A DNA stretch of 64,000 nucleotides from Theropithecus gelada (GCF_003255815.1 NC_037683.1:82405758-82469757), one strand, 5' to 3'. Numbered from the stretch's first letter, positions 48,475 to 60,621 are shown. Notes: a model not told the origin generated them from the sequence alone. Program-made: numbers and translations.

Positions 48475-48600
48475 TTAGAAACTGGAAAACCAGGGTGCAT
48501 AGAGGTGACATTACTTACTTAACATCACACAGCTAGGTAGTAGCAGAATCAAGACCAGAATCTAGTTCTTCAACTCTGAATCCAATGGCTTTTCCATTGA
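48475..48600 (-). mobile_element. MIR SINE (decayed)
   Basis: 'ttacttaacatcacacagctaggtagtagcagaatcaagacc' is the reverse complement of the MIR core. Confidence 0.6.
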
Positions 48601-49418
48601 CATGTTCTTATATGTTATAAAGGATGATGATAACTTTCTAAAATCATTGATTGATGAAATCTAAAATTGTTTAAAGGAACATGTGTTTTTCCTTAAATTG
48701 TTTCTCACTGAAACTCTGTGCCATCTAGAATTATAGCTGGGGTTAATTACATGTTGTCAGGACCAGGCACTTTGCCAAGTCTTTTAGATGCGTATTCATT
48801 GTGTACTTGTAACAGGATTGGCCTAAGCTTTGATGATTACCACTGGGGTTTGGTTGTTCCTGGCAATTAGTAGGAAATTGTCCTACCCAAGCAATATGCA
48901 TGCAGTCATCTGAGATAATCTTTCCCGCAATATGAGAAAAAGTGTTGATAAGGCAAAGTAGGTCAGGAATACCAAGATGGATGGAACTTTTGTTCATCCA
49001 AATGTGAACTTTATTCCCTCACTATATATTGTATTCCATACATGATGGTGTGTACCCTTTTTCAGATTTCCATTTTTAGACTTGAAGAAAATGGGCTGTT
49101 GCTTTTAAAAATCGTGTTCATTTAGTTGTGTTTTTTAATCTCTGTTAAGAAATTCCATATAAACATATGGATTTGAGCACACCCTGTGATTTTTCTGGGG
49201 TCCCACCAGGATCTGTGGCTCCCTGACTGATATCCACCTCTCCAGCATGTTGCCAGCAGCCACAATGATTCCAGTGGAAGCAGCAACTTCAATATATTAT
49301 GCAAAAATTGGTTCCTAATGTTTTCCTCTTGCCTTCATGCAGTGGCATGCCACAGCCCGCATCTTCTGGCCTGCTAGAGTCAGATTTTGCAAGCCAGTTG
49401 TTAAGAACAGCCATTATT

Positions 49419-50815
49419 TTGTTTGTTTATTTATTTATTTATTTTATTATACTTTAACTTGTGGGATACATGTGCAGAATGTGCAGATTTGTTCCATAGG
49501 TATACGTGTGCCATGGTGGTTTGCTGCACCCATCAACCAGTCATCTCCATTAGGTAATTCTCCTAATGCTATCCCTCCCCTTGCCCCCGACTCTCTGACG
49601 GGCCCCAGTGTATGATGCTTCCCTTCCTGTGCCCATATGTTCTCATTATTCAACTCCCACTTATGAGTGAGAACATGCGTTATTTGGTTTTCTCTTCCTG
49701 TGTTAGTTTGCTGAGAATGATGGTTTCTAGCTTCATCCATGTCCCTACAAAGGACATGAACTCATCCTATTTTATGGCTACATAGTATTCCATGGTGTAT
49801 ATGTGCCACATTTTCTTTGTCTAGTCTATCATTGATGGACATTTCGGTTGGTTCCAATTATTTGCTATTGAAAATAGTGCTGCAATAAACATACATGTGC
49901 ATGTGTCTTTATAGTAGAATGATTTATAATCCTTACGGTATATACCCAGTAACGGGATTGCTGGGTCAAATAGTATTTCTAGTTCTAGATCCTTGAGGAA
50001 CTGCCACTCTCTCTTCCACAATGGATGAACTAATTTACACTCCCACTAACAGTGTAAAAGCATTCCTATTTCTCCACGTCCTCTCCAGCATCTGTTGTTT
50101 CCTGACTTTTTAATGATCACCATTCTAACGGGCATAAGATGGTACCACATTTGTGGTTTTGATTTGCATTTCTCTAATGACCAGTGATGATGAGCTTTTC
50201 TTCATATGTTTGTTGGCGGCATAAATATCTTCTTTTGAAAAGTGTCTGTTCATATCCTTTGCCCACTTTTTGATGGGGTTGTTGTTTTCTTGTAAATTTG
50301 TTTAAGTTCCTTGTAGATTCTGGATATTAGCCCTTTGTCAGATAGATAGATTGCAAAAATTTTCTCCCATTCTGTAGGTTGCGTGTTCACTCTGATGTTA
50401 GTTTCTTTTGCTGTGCAGAAGGTATTTAGTTTAATTAGATCCTATTTGTCCATTTTGGCTTTTGTTGCCATTGCTTTTGGTGTTTTAGTCATGAAGTCTT
50501 TGCCCATGCCTATGTCCTGAATGGTATTGCCTAGGTTTTCTTCTAGGGTTTTTATTGTTTTAGGTCTTATGTTTAAATCTTTAATCCATCTTGAGTTAAT
50601 TTTTGTGTAAGGTATAAGGAAGGGGTCCAGTTTCAGTTTTCTGCATATGGCTAGCCGGTTTTCCCAACACCATTTGTTAAATAAGGAATCCTTTCCCCAT
50701 TGCTTGTTTTTGTCAGGTTTGTCAAAGATCAGATGGTTCTAGATGTGTGGTGTTCTTTCTGAGGCCTCTGTTGTGTTCCATTGGTCTATATATCTGTTTT
50801 GGTACCAATGCCATG
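49419..50815 (-). mobile_element. Primate LINE-1, 5' truncated, 1.4 kb
   Basis: Antisense L1: T-rich tail ttttgtttgtttatttatttattt, 3' UTR (tactttaacttgtgggatacatg), then the ORF2 C-terminal region up to 'ttttggtaccaatgccatg'. The 16 bp duplication aagaacagccattatt is exact at 49403-49418 and 50816-50831. ORF2 codons are interrupted by stops (for example the piece at 49821-50021). It resembles the 4.1 kb L1 at 13327-17404 over the shared part but is a separate insertion. Bases 48601-49402 and 50832-51494 show nothing recognised. Confidence 0.96.
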
Positions 50816-51494
50816 AAGAACAGCCATTATTAACAATCAAATTATATAAACTTACAATTAAATGAACTGTATTTTTTAAAAGGTAATAGTCAAAACTGAT
50901 CTCTTCTTAATTATTCCACTACTTACCTACTATTATCTATGCTCTTGAGATAATTTGTGTATATTTATCTACATCATGGATATACTATCTAATGGTGGGC
51001 TACTGTGCATTGCCTCCTGGCGTTCAGTGGCATCACCTTGATGTATTAACGTAGAAATGTTTATTTCACAGCAGTTGAAAAGTGCTATAAATTAAGCCTA
51101 GGTTTATTGTTTTGTTGATTATCTGTTTTCTAAACTTAGAAATGCTTTGTATCTATAGCTGTGACATTGACAAAAGCACACTTATTTCTTTGAGGAAATA
51201 ATCTAGTATTTGAAAATTATATTTCCCTTCAGCAAAAATGTCTCTCATACCGTTGACGAAAGAATAAATTTCTGACTGATGTCTTTATTTTATTTTGTCC
51301 TATTAATATAAAGGAAAATATCAACCAATACCATGTTGAAATGGAACTTCATTATTCACCAGTTGCAGTCATAGATTGGCTAAAGATACGAAACTGCAAA
51401 AATCTAGAAAAGCATTCTGTGACAATCAATTGGTTATATGGAACTGATGGCAAAAATTATTGTGTATTTTATTATTTTAAATTTTCTACTACAC

Positions 51495-51797
51495 TTTTTT
51501 TTTTTTTTTTTTTTTGAGATGGAGTTTCGCTCTTGTCACCCAGGCTGGAGTGCAGTGGCATGATCTCGACTCACTGTGACCTCTGCCTCCTGGCTTCAAG
51601 CGATTCTTGTGCCTCAGCCTCCCAAGTAGCTGGGACTACAGGAACGCGCCACCATGCCCAGCTGATTTTTGTATTTTTAGTAGAGATGGGGTTTCACCAT
51701 GTTGGCCAGTCTGGTCTCAAACTCCTGGCCTCAAGTGATCTGCCTGTCTCAGCCTCCCAAGGCTGGGAATACAGGCCTAAGCCACCATGTCCAGCCC
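51495..51797 (-). mobile_element. AluS, first of a three-Alu cluster
   Basis: Antisense Alu, T21 tail, ending catgtccagcc. The duplication is unclear. Only about 42 bp separate it from the next Alu, which faces the other way. Confidence 0.93.
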
Positions 51798-51839
51798 ACA
51801 TTCTTTATTAGTAAAGTTTATTTTAAAAACCTTATGTTG

Positions 51840-52147
51840 GCCGGGCGCGGTGGCTCAAGCCTGTAATCCCAGCACTTTGGGAGGCCGAGACGGGCGGATC
51901 ACAAGGTCAGGAGATCGAGACCATCCTGGCTAACACGGCGAAACCCCGTCTCTACTAAAAACACAAAAAATTAGCCGGGCGAGGTGGCGGCGCCTGTAGT
52001 CCCAGCTACTCGGGAGGCTGAGGCAGGAGAATGGCGGGAACCCGGGAGGCGGAGCTTGCAGTGAGCTGAGATCCGGCCACTGCACTCCAGCCTGGGCGAC
52101 AGAGCGAGACTCCGTCTCAAAAAAAAAAAAAACAAAAAAAAAAAAAA
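51840..52147 (+). mobile_element. Young AluY of Old World monkey type
   Basis: Sense Alu with ggctcaagcctg and gagatccggccactgc. A tail broken by one C. Duplication aaaaaccttatgttg at 51825-51839 and 52148-52162. The right copy is also the left border of the next Alu. Confidence 0.96.
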
Positions 52148-52162
52148 AAAAACCTTATGTTG

Positions 52163-52450
52163 TCCGGGCACTTTGGGAGATCGAGGCAGGTGGATTACCT
52201 GAGGACAGGAGTTCAAGACCAGCCTGGCCAATGTGGTGAAACCCTGTCTCTACGAACAATACAAAAATTAGCCAGGTGTGGTGGTGCATGCTTGTAATCC
52301 CAGTTACTTGGGAGGCTAAGGCAGGAGAATCTCTTGAACCTGGGAGGCAGAGGTTGTAGTGAGCCAAGATCATACCATCACACTCCATCCTGGGCAACAC
52401 AGCAAGCAAGACTCTCTCTCAAAAAATAAAAATATAAAAATATAAAAATA
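52163..52450 (+). mobile_element. Older AluS with 5' deletion
   Basis: Starts tccgggc and jumps directly to actttgggag, so about 27 bases of the 5' end are missing. It continues through both arms with many substitutions to an A/T tail. It is followed by aaaaccttatgtt (52451-52463), a further copy of the target used by the AluY next to it. Confidence 0.93.
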
Positions 52451-52979
52451 AAAACCTTATGTTCATACATATGCACATGGGTTTTTCCTCCAAATGCTGG
52501 TTGTTAAACCTTTACTGGTACACAACTCCTTCTGAGCCAGTCAAGTCTATAACATGTGTTTCTTTATATAATTATCTTCAACGATAATACTAATAACAAC
52601 TAAAATGTATTGAACACAAGGGACAAATTTTGTAACAATCAACCTCACTGAATTCTCCCAACTGCTGCAGGGACCAGGAGACAATGAGGAGAGTAAATTC
52701 AGGCACCTCCAGCATGAGCAAGGACATCTAACAGGTGCCTTCTGAGGGCAAGCAGATGGTAGACACTTGCACATATTATTGTTGACATCAACCCTGTTGT
52801 GAATAAGGAGAGTGATTTTTATCACTGTGATAGGGATAAGAACAAGCTCAGAAAGATAAAGTGACTGCCCAAGCAAGCCCCAGCTAAGTAATGCTGGTTA
52901 GAAGGGGAGACCACAAGGCAAGAACTAAAGCCTTCCAGTGTCGGCTCCTGCATCAGCTCAGTCGTAATACAACAACCTC

Positions 52980-53070
52980 ATCTGTTGCAGTGAGCTGAGA
53001 TCGCACCACTGCACTCCAGCCTGGGTGACAGAGCGAGACGCCATCTCAGAAAAATAAAATAAAGTAAAAC
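52980..53070 (+). mobile_element. Alu 3' fragment (right-arm end only)
   Basis: 'gttgcagtgagctgagatcgcaccactgcactccagcctggg' to an A-rich tail aaaaataaaataaagtaaaac. The first about 210 bases of an Alu are absent. Bases 53071-53691 hold nothing recognised. Confidence 0.9.
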
Positions 53071-53691
53071 AAACACATTAACAAGAAAAAAAATCTAAGG
53101 AGAGGCTGTAGATATGTAGATACATCAATGATAAATATTTTGAGAGCATTTTTAGTAATAGCCATTAAGAAATTTTATGTAAATAGGATTTAGACATACC
53201 TATGAAAGATAGGCATTATGCAAAATAACTAAAGCTTAAATTGGACTCTGAAAATGGATAATTTAGACTTTTCAAGAGTAGGTCAAAAACATGGGAAAAG
53301 GGTATATCGTTTCAGTGACAGCTTGTAAACATTAATATTTGTATTTACAGATGGCTAAGCACATTAATATATAACAAGAAGTCAGGTCTATAAACAGTGT
53401 AAAATAATGGGCAGCATGTTCATGGTTCTTAACCAAAGGCCTAATTATTTATTAGTTTAAATTATATGTGCTTTCTGGAAGGTAGGATTTATTCAGCGTG
53501 ACATGGTAAATGGTTACATACCTGACCTAAGTGGAATTCAGAGCTCCTGAACACCAGCCAGGCCCCAGCCTCCTGAGCCAGAATGCTAACCCCTACAGAC
53601 TCTAAACACCAGCACTACAGCAGTTAGCACCAAGCCAGGAGGCACAGGCAGGGCCTTCAGCAGTTCCCTTTGGCCTATATCTTACTCAACA

Positions 53692-53982
53692 TTTTTTTCG
53701 GGGGCAGGGAGACAGGGTCTCGCACTGTCACCCAGGCTGGAGCGCAGTGGCATGATCTTGGCTCACTGCAACCTTCACCTCCCGGGCTCAAGCGATCCTC
53801 CCACCCCAGCTTCCCAAGTAGCTGGAACTACAGGTGCGTGCCACCATGCCTGGCTAATTTTTTGTAGAAATGGGGTTTCACTCTGTTGTCCAGGCCGGTT
53901 TCAAACTCCTGGACTCAAGAAATCCTCCCACCTCGGCCTCCCAAAGTGCTGGGATTACAGGTGTGAGCCACCACACTCAGCC
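53692..53982 (-). mobile_element. AluJ, full length
   Basis: Antisense Alu with J-type bases (ctcctggactcaagaaatcctcccacctc). Degenerate T tail. Confidence 0.92.
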
Positions 53983-54071
53983 TTAATCTTCATTCTTGCT
54001 AAGATGGATCATTCTGGTCCTCAGTCATTCTTAGAAGCATACCACACCATTTCTGGACTGCACATCTCACT

Positions 54072-54215
54072 GCTTTACCATTTCTCTAAGCCGGCATTTC
54101 TTAAAGTATAGGCTCTAGAATCACCTGCTTCTGAAACAAGGTGTTTAAAATGCAGCTTCCTGTTGTCAATTCTAATGCACATTAAAGCTTGAGAACCACT
54201 ATTTAAGTGATTGGA
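54072..54215. mobile_element. MER5-like hAT DNA transposon fragment
   Basis: 'ggctctagaatcacctgcttctg' through 'attctaatgcacattaaagcttgagaaccacta' matches the layout of MER5-type elements, with 'gagaaccact' at the terminus. Confidence 0.6.
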
Positions 54216-54880
54216 GTGTTACTAATGTCAGATTCTAACACACCTAGCCTTGATCCTTAACTTACAGAAAGGGTCAAGGTTAACTTTTATAGTATATAAA
54301 AGAACCACTGCCAGAGATTACTAAAGCTGTACCATGATTTAGAAACCAGAGCAAGTGTGTCTATCCCTAAACTGCTTATGTTCCTAGTGACTCAGGACAG
54401 GTGTCGACCTGTATAACAGAGACCAGTAGCTTCTGTGACATTTTCTGATTAGTCAGATCAGAACTCGTAATTTGTTTGGTGTCAGCCTAGCCACGAATGA
54501 GAGAACTTTCCTGTCATTCTGCACCTCTTTGAAGCTAGCAAGCACAGAAAATCAATTCTGTTTATGATTTTCCAATATCTCTGAACAGTTGTAATTACAG
54601 TGTACATCTGAGAGAGCGAAGCTGCTTTTCTAATCTGTTTTCATATTATTTTTTCCAGCAGCTTCTGCAGACCTAATAGTAATGTAGGTTTTGACTGAAG
54701 GATACCACTTACATGCTGAGGGTGCTCATTTCAACCGTGTGTTTTTAGCACATTGACATAGTGACAACCTGAGTAGAGTCTGAAAGCTAAGGCATAAACG
54801 CTATCTAGCATTTCCTGGTCAATAAAAAAGGTTTAAAAAAAACGTTTGCTGGATTTTACTGAGGAAGGGCCTTGCTTTTT

Positions 54881-55182
54881 GTTCTGGGTTTTTGTTTGTT
54901 AGGTTGGTTGGTTTTGAGACAGTTTTGCTGTGTCACCCAGGCTAGAGTGCAGTGGCATGATCACAGCTCACTGCAGCCTCAGCCTTGTGAGCTCAAGCAG
55001 CCCTCCCACCCCAGCCTTCCAAGTGACTGAGACTACAGGTGCGTGCCAGCATGCCCAGCTAATGTAGAGACAGGGTTTTCCATGTTGCCCAGGCTGGTCT
55101 CAAACTCCTGGACTCAAACAATCCATCTGCCTTAGCCTCCCAAAGTGCTGAGATTACAGGCATGAGCCACTGCACCCAGCCA
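54881..55182 (-). mobile_element. AluJ, full length
   Basis: Antisense Alu lacking a clean T tail (tttttgtttgttaggttggttggttttgagac). Ends cacccagcc. Approximate duplication ggccttgcttttt and ggtcttacttttt. Confidence 0.9.
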
Positions 55183-55387
55183 GGTCTTACTTTTTAAAGA
55201 CAGAAAATGTAGTGTTTAGCAAGAAATATGAATTGTACTTTTTTTCAGTGGCCTAAAGTATAAACTTCCTAAAAGTTAAGGTGTTTATTTATGAACGCAT
55301 GTCAGTGAGAAGTTCTGTTTTCCCAAGGTGGTATTATGGAGGGAAAGTCAGTGAGTCAGCCTATTTGCCGAGGCCAGCTTGTCCTTC

Positions 55388-55800
55388 AGGCATTTATACC
55401 ACCAGTATTAGTTTGCTAAGCTGCCCTTACAAAGTACCATGAACTGGATGGCTTAAACAACAGAAATTTGTCTCACAGTTCTGGAGGCCAGGAGTTCGAG
55501 ATCCAGGTGTCAACAGGGTTTTCCTTCTGAGGCTGTAAAGAAGAATCTGTTCCACGCCCCTCTGCTAGCTTCTGGTGGTGTGCTGGCAATCTTTGACATT
55601 CCTTGGCTTATATATCTCTGTCTTTATCTTCCACGGAGCTTTCCTTGTGTGTCTGTGTCTCTGTCTATGCCCAAATTTCTCCTTTTTATAAGAACACCAG
55701 TCATACTGAAGTAGGACGCACCCTATTCCAGTATGACCTCATGTTAACTAATTATGTCTGCGACAAACTCATTCCCAGATAGGGTCACATTTAAGAATTT
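55388..55800 (-). mobile_element. MLT1-like LTR
   Basis: 'ccagtattagtttgctaagctgccc', 'ggatggcttaaacaacagaaatttgtctcacagttctggagg', 'cattccttggcttat', 'tataagaacaccagtcatactg' and 'ccagtatgacctcatgttaac...gggtcacattt': the reverse complement of a MaLR/MLT1-class LTR as I know it. The last part (tgtgtcc...tgttatg complement) is missing, replaced by an Alu head. Confidence 0.7.
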
Positions 55801-55804
55801 GGGA

Positions 55805-55838
55805 ATGATTACAGGCGTGAGCCATTGCGCCCAGCTGA
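55805..55838 (-). mobile_element. Orphan Alu 5' head (about 33 bp)
   Basis: 'gattacaggcgtgagccattgcgcccagct' is the reverse complement of only the first about 30 bases of an Alu. The remaining 270 bases are gone. Confidence 0.8.
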
Positions 55839-56335
55839 AAATTGTATATGTTTAAGGTGATACATTGTAAAATGATACCACATCAAGAAAATTAACATAT
55901 CTGCCACTTCACGTGAGTATATTTTTTGTGTTGTGAGAACCCTTAAGATCAACACTCCTAGCAAATCTCAAGTATACAATACATGATTATTAACTATGGT
56001 CATCATGCTGTGCCTCAGAGCTCCAGAACTTCCTCACCTGGCATACATTTTGGCTAACACCTCCTCACTTCCTCTTCTTTCCACCAGTAACTATCATTCT
56101 AGTCTCTGCTTTTATGAGTTCAGCTTTCTTAGATTTTACAAATGAGTTCGCGCAGTGTTTGTCTTTTTGAGTCTGGCTTATTTCACTTAGCATATGTCCT
56201 CCAGGTTCATCCATGTTGTTCCAAGTGGCAGATTTCCTTCTTTTTTAAGGATGAATACTATTCCTTCGTATATGTATACCACAGTTTTCTTTAACCATTC
56301 ATCAAATAAGGCACACTTAGGTTGTTGCCCCAACA
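55839..56335 (-). mobile_element. L1M 3' UTR, antisense
   Basis: 'atctcaagtatacaatacatgattattaactatggtcatcatgctg', 'gagctccagaacttcctcacctg', 'ggcttatttcacttagcatatgtcctccaggttcatccatgttg' and 'tataccacagttttctttaaccattcatc' match the L1M 3' end in reverse. Confidence 0.75.
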
Positions 56336-58399
56336 TTTTGGGAAGCTCCCTCAGTTGGTGTTCTGACCATGTCTGCTTATTTTTTAGTTTAAGCCCAGCA
56401 CTTGGAATGAAGTAGGCACTCAGTATACATTTGAATGGATGATTGGTAGTTTTGTAGGGAGAAAAGCAGATACTATTTATTATGCTGACAGTTCATTATT
56501 AAAGTAAAATTTATATATAGTAAAAATGCAGAAATCTTTATAGTTCCATAAATTTTGAAAATTATGTACCCAAGTCACCATCACCCAGATCAAGATAAAG
56601 AACATTCCCCCATCCCACCAGCAAGTTATCTTCTGCCCCTTCTTAGACATGACCCCAAGGGCATGAAAACGTTGTCCTTTGTTTTCTCCTGGAAGCTTTC
56701 TAGATTTAACTTTCACATTTTGTCTGGGATTCATCTCAAATTAATTTCTGTATGTGGTATGAGTGGGGGTGTCAAAGGTTTCTGTTGTTATACTTTAACA
56801 TCTATTCCTTGTTCCTTTGATGAAATCAAATAATCAAGACTTGTCTATAGAAATAGATTTGTCATTGAGAAATGGATCTCTGTATCTCTTTTTCTCTTTT
56901 ATAATTGAAACTTGGTTGCTGGGGATAGCTTAGAAACACACGAAAGGGCTAATTTTCTGCAGTGATTGGATGGCTCAAAGCAATATGTATGGGACATATT
57001 ACTCCAGTCAGACCTACGTCAAATCCAGATGCCACCAGAGGTCAGACAAGATAGTCTTAATACTCAAATGTACAAAATAAATAGCCAGAGACCTCACCTA
57101 ACAGGGTATTTTTAATGAGTAAATGAAATAACGTGTGTAATACAGTCATCACAGTATAAACATCGCAGTCAACAATGCCTGCTAGCTTTAAACGTGTGCT
57201 TGTGTGTGTACATGTTGGGGTATGATATTGGAAAGAAAAATAAATCTCATGGAGATATGTGGTGAAAAAGGCCCCTGAACTTGGATGAGGGTTCCTCTTT
57301 GAAAAGGTTTCTCCCTCCAGCCACACACACAGACACACACTCACTCCCCTCAAAGGGAGAGGGGGCCCTCTGCTCACCTCCGAGGCTGCTGGTGGCAGGA
57401 GCTCAGTCACTGCCAGTTCTCTGAGCCATCGTGGCTTCTGTCCTCACAATGAATAAACCTGGAAACACTATTTGAGTCTCTTCCTGCCTATGGGTTATAA
57501 GTGCTGCCCTCTGAGCTGTGCCTGCAGCAGGCTTCGTGCCTCTGGTGCTCACTTGGGGGGAGGGGAGCCATCAGTTGATACCAGAAGAGAGCCTGCTGCT
57601 GTGCTGCTCTGCTGCCTTCATTAGAAACAGGCAGTCTCCTTGTCTAAAAATAGCAAAAGTGGGAGAGTGGGGAAGAGCAGCAGCCATGCTCAGGGCTGAA
57701 AGTGAGAAAAAGGCAGAAACAAGCAGATCTCTGAAAGCCTCCTGTTTGATGGTAGGCGGCTAAGCATTCTGGGTGCGGTGACTGTGGTCAAAGCTTTTCT
57801 ACTTCCCTGGGTCCATGTTGGGGGGTCTTGTAGACGTGCCCACACACTCAGCCAAGGGCTGAGCATGAAGGAGCTGCTCTGTCCTGGCAGGAGCATGAGA
57901 TTTGCCACATGCCGACACTGTCCAGGCTGCAGCAGGAGCTCTAGCGCTAGTGCTTGTGAATTTCCACACCGTATAGTATCGTCACCCACTCCCTGCCCCA
58001 ACCAAAGGTGAGCTTTTTCCGAGTGGGGCACAAGGTGTTGGTTTGACTGTCACTTCAGAAGTGCCTGGGTCATGCTGGAATGGGCTTGCCCGTAAGCAGA
58101 GTGTGGCTCTGGTACTAAACAAGCCTTTGTAGCCATTAGGTGAGACCAGGCTGTATTTGTGGGTTTTCTCTGCAGGAACGGCTTTCCTGTCTACATTTGT
58201 TATCAGTTAATGTTCCGGTAGCTAAACTAAGAGCAGAAAAGGAATTCTTTCCAAGGTCTTATGATAAATCTCTCTATGCAAGCAGACCTCATCAAAGCCC
58301 CGTGAAAACAGGCAAAGTCTGAGAGGTAGGAGTCCTGGCGATACTCCTGTTTGCTTATCCAAAAGAGCTTTACCCTCTCTTGGCCTTTCTTTGTCTTGC
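56336..58399. other. Intron or flank, partly GC-richer, no gene supported
   Basis: 57360-58060 is less AT-rich and holds overlapping frames on both strands (57518-57763, 57690-58031, 57778-58011), but none looks like a family and no splice pair frames them convincingly. Confidence 0.35.
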
Positions 58400-58560
58400 A
58401 CTATCCAAACTGATCCTCTTGCTGGCCTTGTGAGATGGGCTGGGCATCTTTCCCACCCACAGATGAGGAACTAGGAGCTCAGTGTCATAACTTGCCCAGC
58501 ATTGTAACCAATAATCAAAGACGCAGAGCTTGTATCAAGGCCTCTGTCCTTTGCCTGGAT
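58400..58560 (-). mobile_element. MIR SINE (decayed)
   Basis: 'cccacagatgaggaactaggagctcagtgtcataacttgcccagc' and 'gcagagcttgtatcaagg': reverse MIR order. Confidence 0.55.
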
Positions 58561-59262
58561 GTTCTCTGAGGTTTCTTCCCCACATGACAGTTTCTGAAGG
58601 GCGAAAATCTCCTAACATGAAGCAGCCTAAAATGTGGCATGAATTTAAGCAAACGTAGGGGGAAAAAAAAAGACTCCATTTAACTTTGATTTGGGAAACG
58701 GTTTTCTTTGCATGAGCCAGCTATTATGACTCTGAACCCGGAGAGGGAAATATAACCCTAGCTCACTGTTGACCGGGCAGTATATAATATTTATATAGTC
58801 ACAATACTCTAAACCCTATGTGTCGAATTTCTAATTTTACAGCCAATCTGTGGACAAAGAGGGAGCAATTTTCTTATAGCTGCAAGATAGGATATAAATA
58901 TGAACAGCCCTGACAAAGTAGAGATAAAAGTTGTTTGGTTTTTTTTAAGTGTGTCTAATATGAAGTGAGAGGGGAAAGCAGGGACAAAGGTGAAATAATG
59001 TGGGGAGTTAAAGGATATGGTATGTGGTTGATGGAATAAAAAAGCTCACTAGGTATGTTATTTACAGTTACAAAGTAAAATATAAATAGCAAACCTTGGG
59101 AGAAGATATGGGGTAGAAGAGGGTAAATGTCCTTCATAGTGAATCAATGGATGCTGCCTTAGGTGAAGAATCTTTTATCCCCTGATTAATCAAAAGACAT
59201 GAAGGGAATCACCAGAAAATATTAAAAGAGAAATCCCAAAAAGGGCTGCTGCCCCTAGGGAA

Positions 59263-59327
59263 TGGCGGAGGGTGGGGGTGGGGAGGGGAGGAGGTTGTTG
59301 GGGTGGGGAGGGCAGGAGGTTGTTGGT
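59263..59327 (+). repeat. G-rich tandem duplication, possible G-quadruplex
   Basis: A G-rich block with at least four G-runs of three or more in short spacing (ggagggtgggggtggggagg), followed by a near copy of the unit gtggggagggnaggaggttgttgg. Seen directly; quadruplex folding is inference. Confidence 0.65.
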
Positions 59328-59841
59328 TTTCATCAGAAGTCATCTGTGTTGTGTGCTTAATTATGATGTTTATTACTTCAATTAAAACAAATTGAGGCAG
59401 TGGGAGAATGACTTTTAAAAGACAAAAACTGTGGATAGTACCATATGTTCCCTGAACAAATGCTCTCATGAGAATTAGCTATAAAACACTCATTAGGTCT
59501 GCAAACAGAAATCAGAGTGTTCCAGGCTATGAAAATTATCAATGACTGTTTTCAGCGGTCCAGCCAGGCTAATGCTCTCCAGTGAAGCCAAACTAATGTT
59601 GCTGATAACCAAAAGAATCTTTTTTTTATTTTTTGTAAATGACAGAGGCCTGCATGGCATCAGGGTGCCATTAACGTGCCCTCCTAGAGAGAGAGCCAGG
59701 AAGAAAAATCGCTCCTCCTGCACTGCTCTCACCTGTGGCAAGTGTATGACTTGTTCAGAGAGCAGAGCACAGAGCCGGGGAAGAGTTGGCAGTTTCTGTG
59801 TTTTTACAAGGGAAGAACAGAGCTGAGTAGATTAACAGTTT

Positions 59842-59956
59842 CCTGTGTGGCTTGTTGCAAATTACATGCAATTAGCCCTCAGATAGTCTGAATCAAGAGA
59901 ATTGTGGCAAAACTTGATGGTGCAGAACCTAGGCGGGCAGCCAGACTCCTTAACCC
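59842..59956 (+). repeat. 115 bp segment, likely source copy of a local duplication
   Basis: Aligns without gaps to 61722-61836: 103 of 115 bases are identical by my hand count. Starts cctgtgtggcttgttgcaaa and ends ttaaccc. Its flanks continue as ordinary unique sequence, so this copy is the probable original. Confidence 0.9.
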
Positions 59957-60185
59957 AGTCACGTAAATTTGCTTCTGTAACTGAACAGAACCTAGGAAAC
60001 TCTCAGCCAGATAAATTAGAAATTGATTCTAAATAGGCTTGTGCCCAGGAAATCAACAATGCAGTAAAAATATCAGGACAAAAGCAAGAATGCTTCCCAA
60101 AGTCAGAACTGAGGAGCAATGAATATTAAATTGATCAATGTCATAGACATTTAAATGAAAATCCTTTTTTTAAATGTATAGTACT

Positions 60186-60490
60186 GGCCGTACACGGTTT
60201 CTCACGCCTGTAATCCCAGCACTCAGGGAGGCTGATGTGGGTGGATTGCCCAAGGCCAGGAGTTCAAGACCAGCCTGGCCAACATGGTGAAACCCCATCT
60301 CTACTAAAACTACAAAAAAAAAAAAAACCAGTAGCTGGGCATGGTGGTGCGTGCCTGTAGTCCCAGCTACTTGAGAGGCTGAAGCAGGAGAATCGCTTAA
60401 GCCTGGGAGGTGGAGGTTGCAGTGAGCGGAGATTGCACCACTGCACTCAAGCCTGGGTGACAGCGAGACTCCATCTCAAAAGAAAAAAAA
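60186..60490 (+). mobile_element. AluS, full length
   Basis: Sense Alu, ggccgtacacggtttctcacgcc to agaaaaaaaa. The mid A stretch between the arms is expanded to about A14. Confidence 0.93.
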
Positions 60491-60621
60491 TTATATTACC
60501 TTTACTGCTTGGGGCATCTTCAAGAGAAGACTTTGCTGTAGACTATGGATGCGTTTATTTGAATTAGATGGCTTATTCTTGTGTTATCTCCTTATTCTTT
60601 TGATAATTACATTTCGTTATT

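Noticed and set aside
57360..58060. GC-richer stretch with frames on both strands, possible exon or CpG island
   Set aside because: Few CpGs, no convincing acceptor and donor pair, and mutually overlapping frames.
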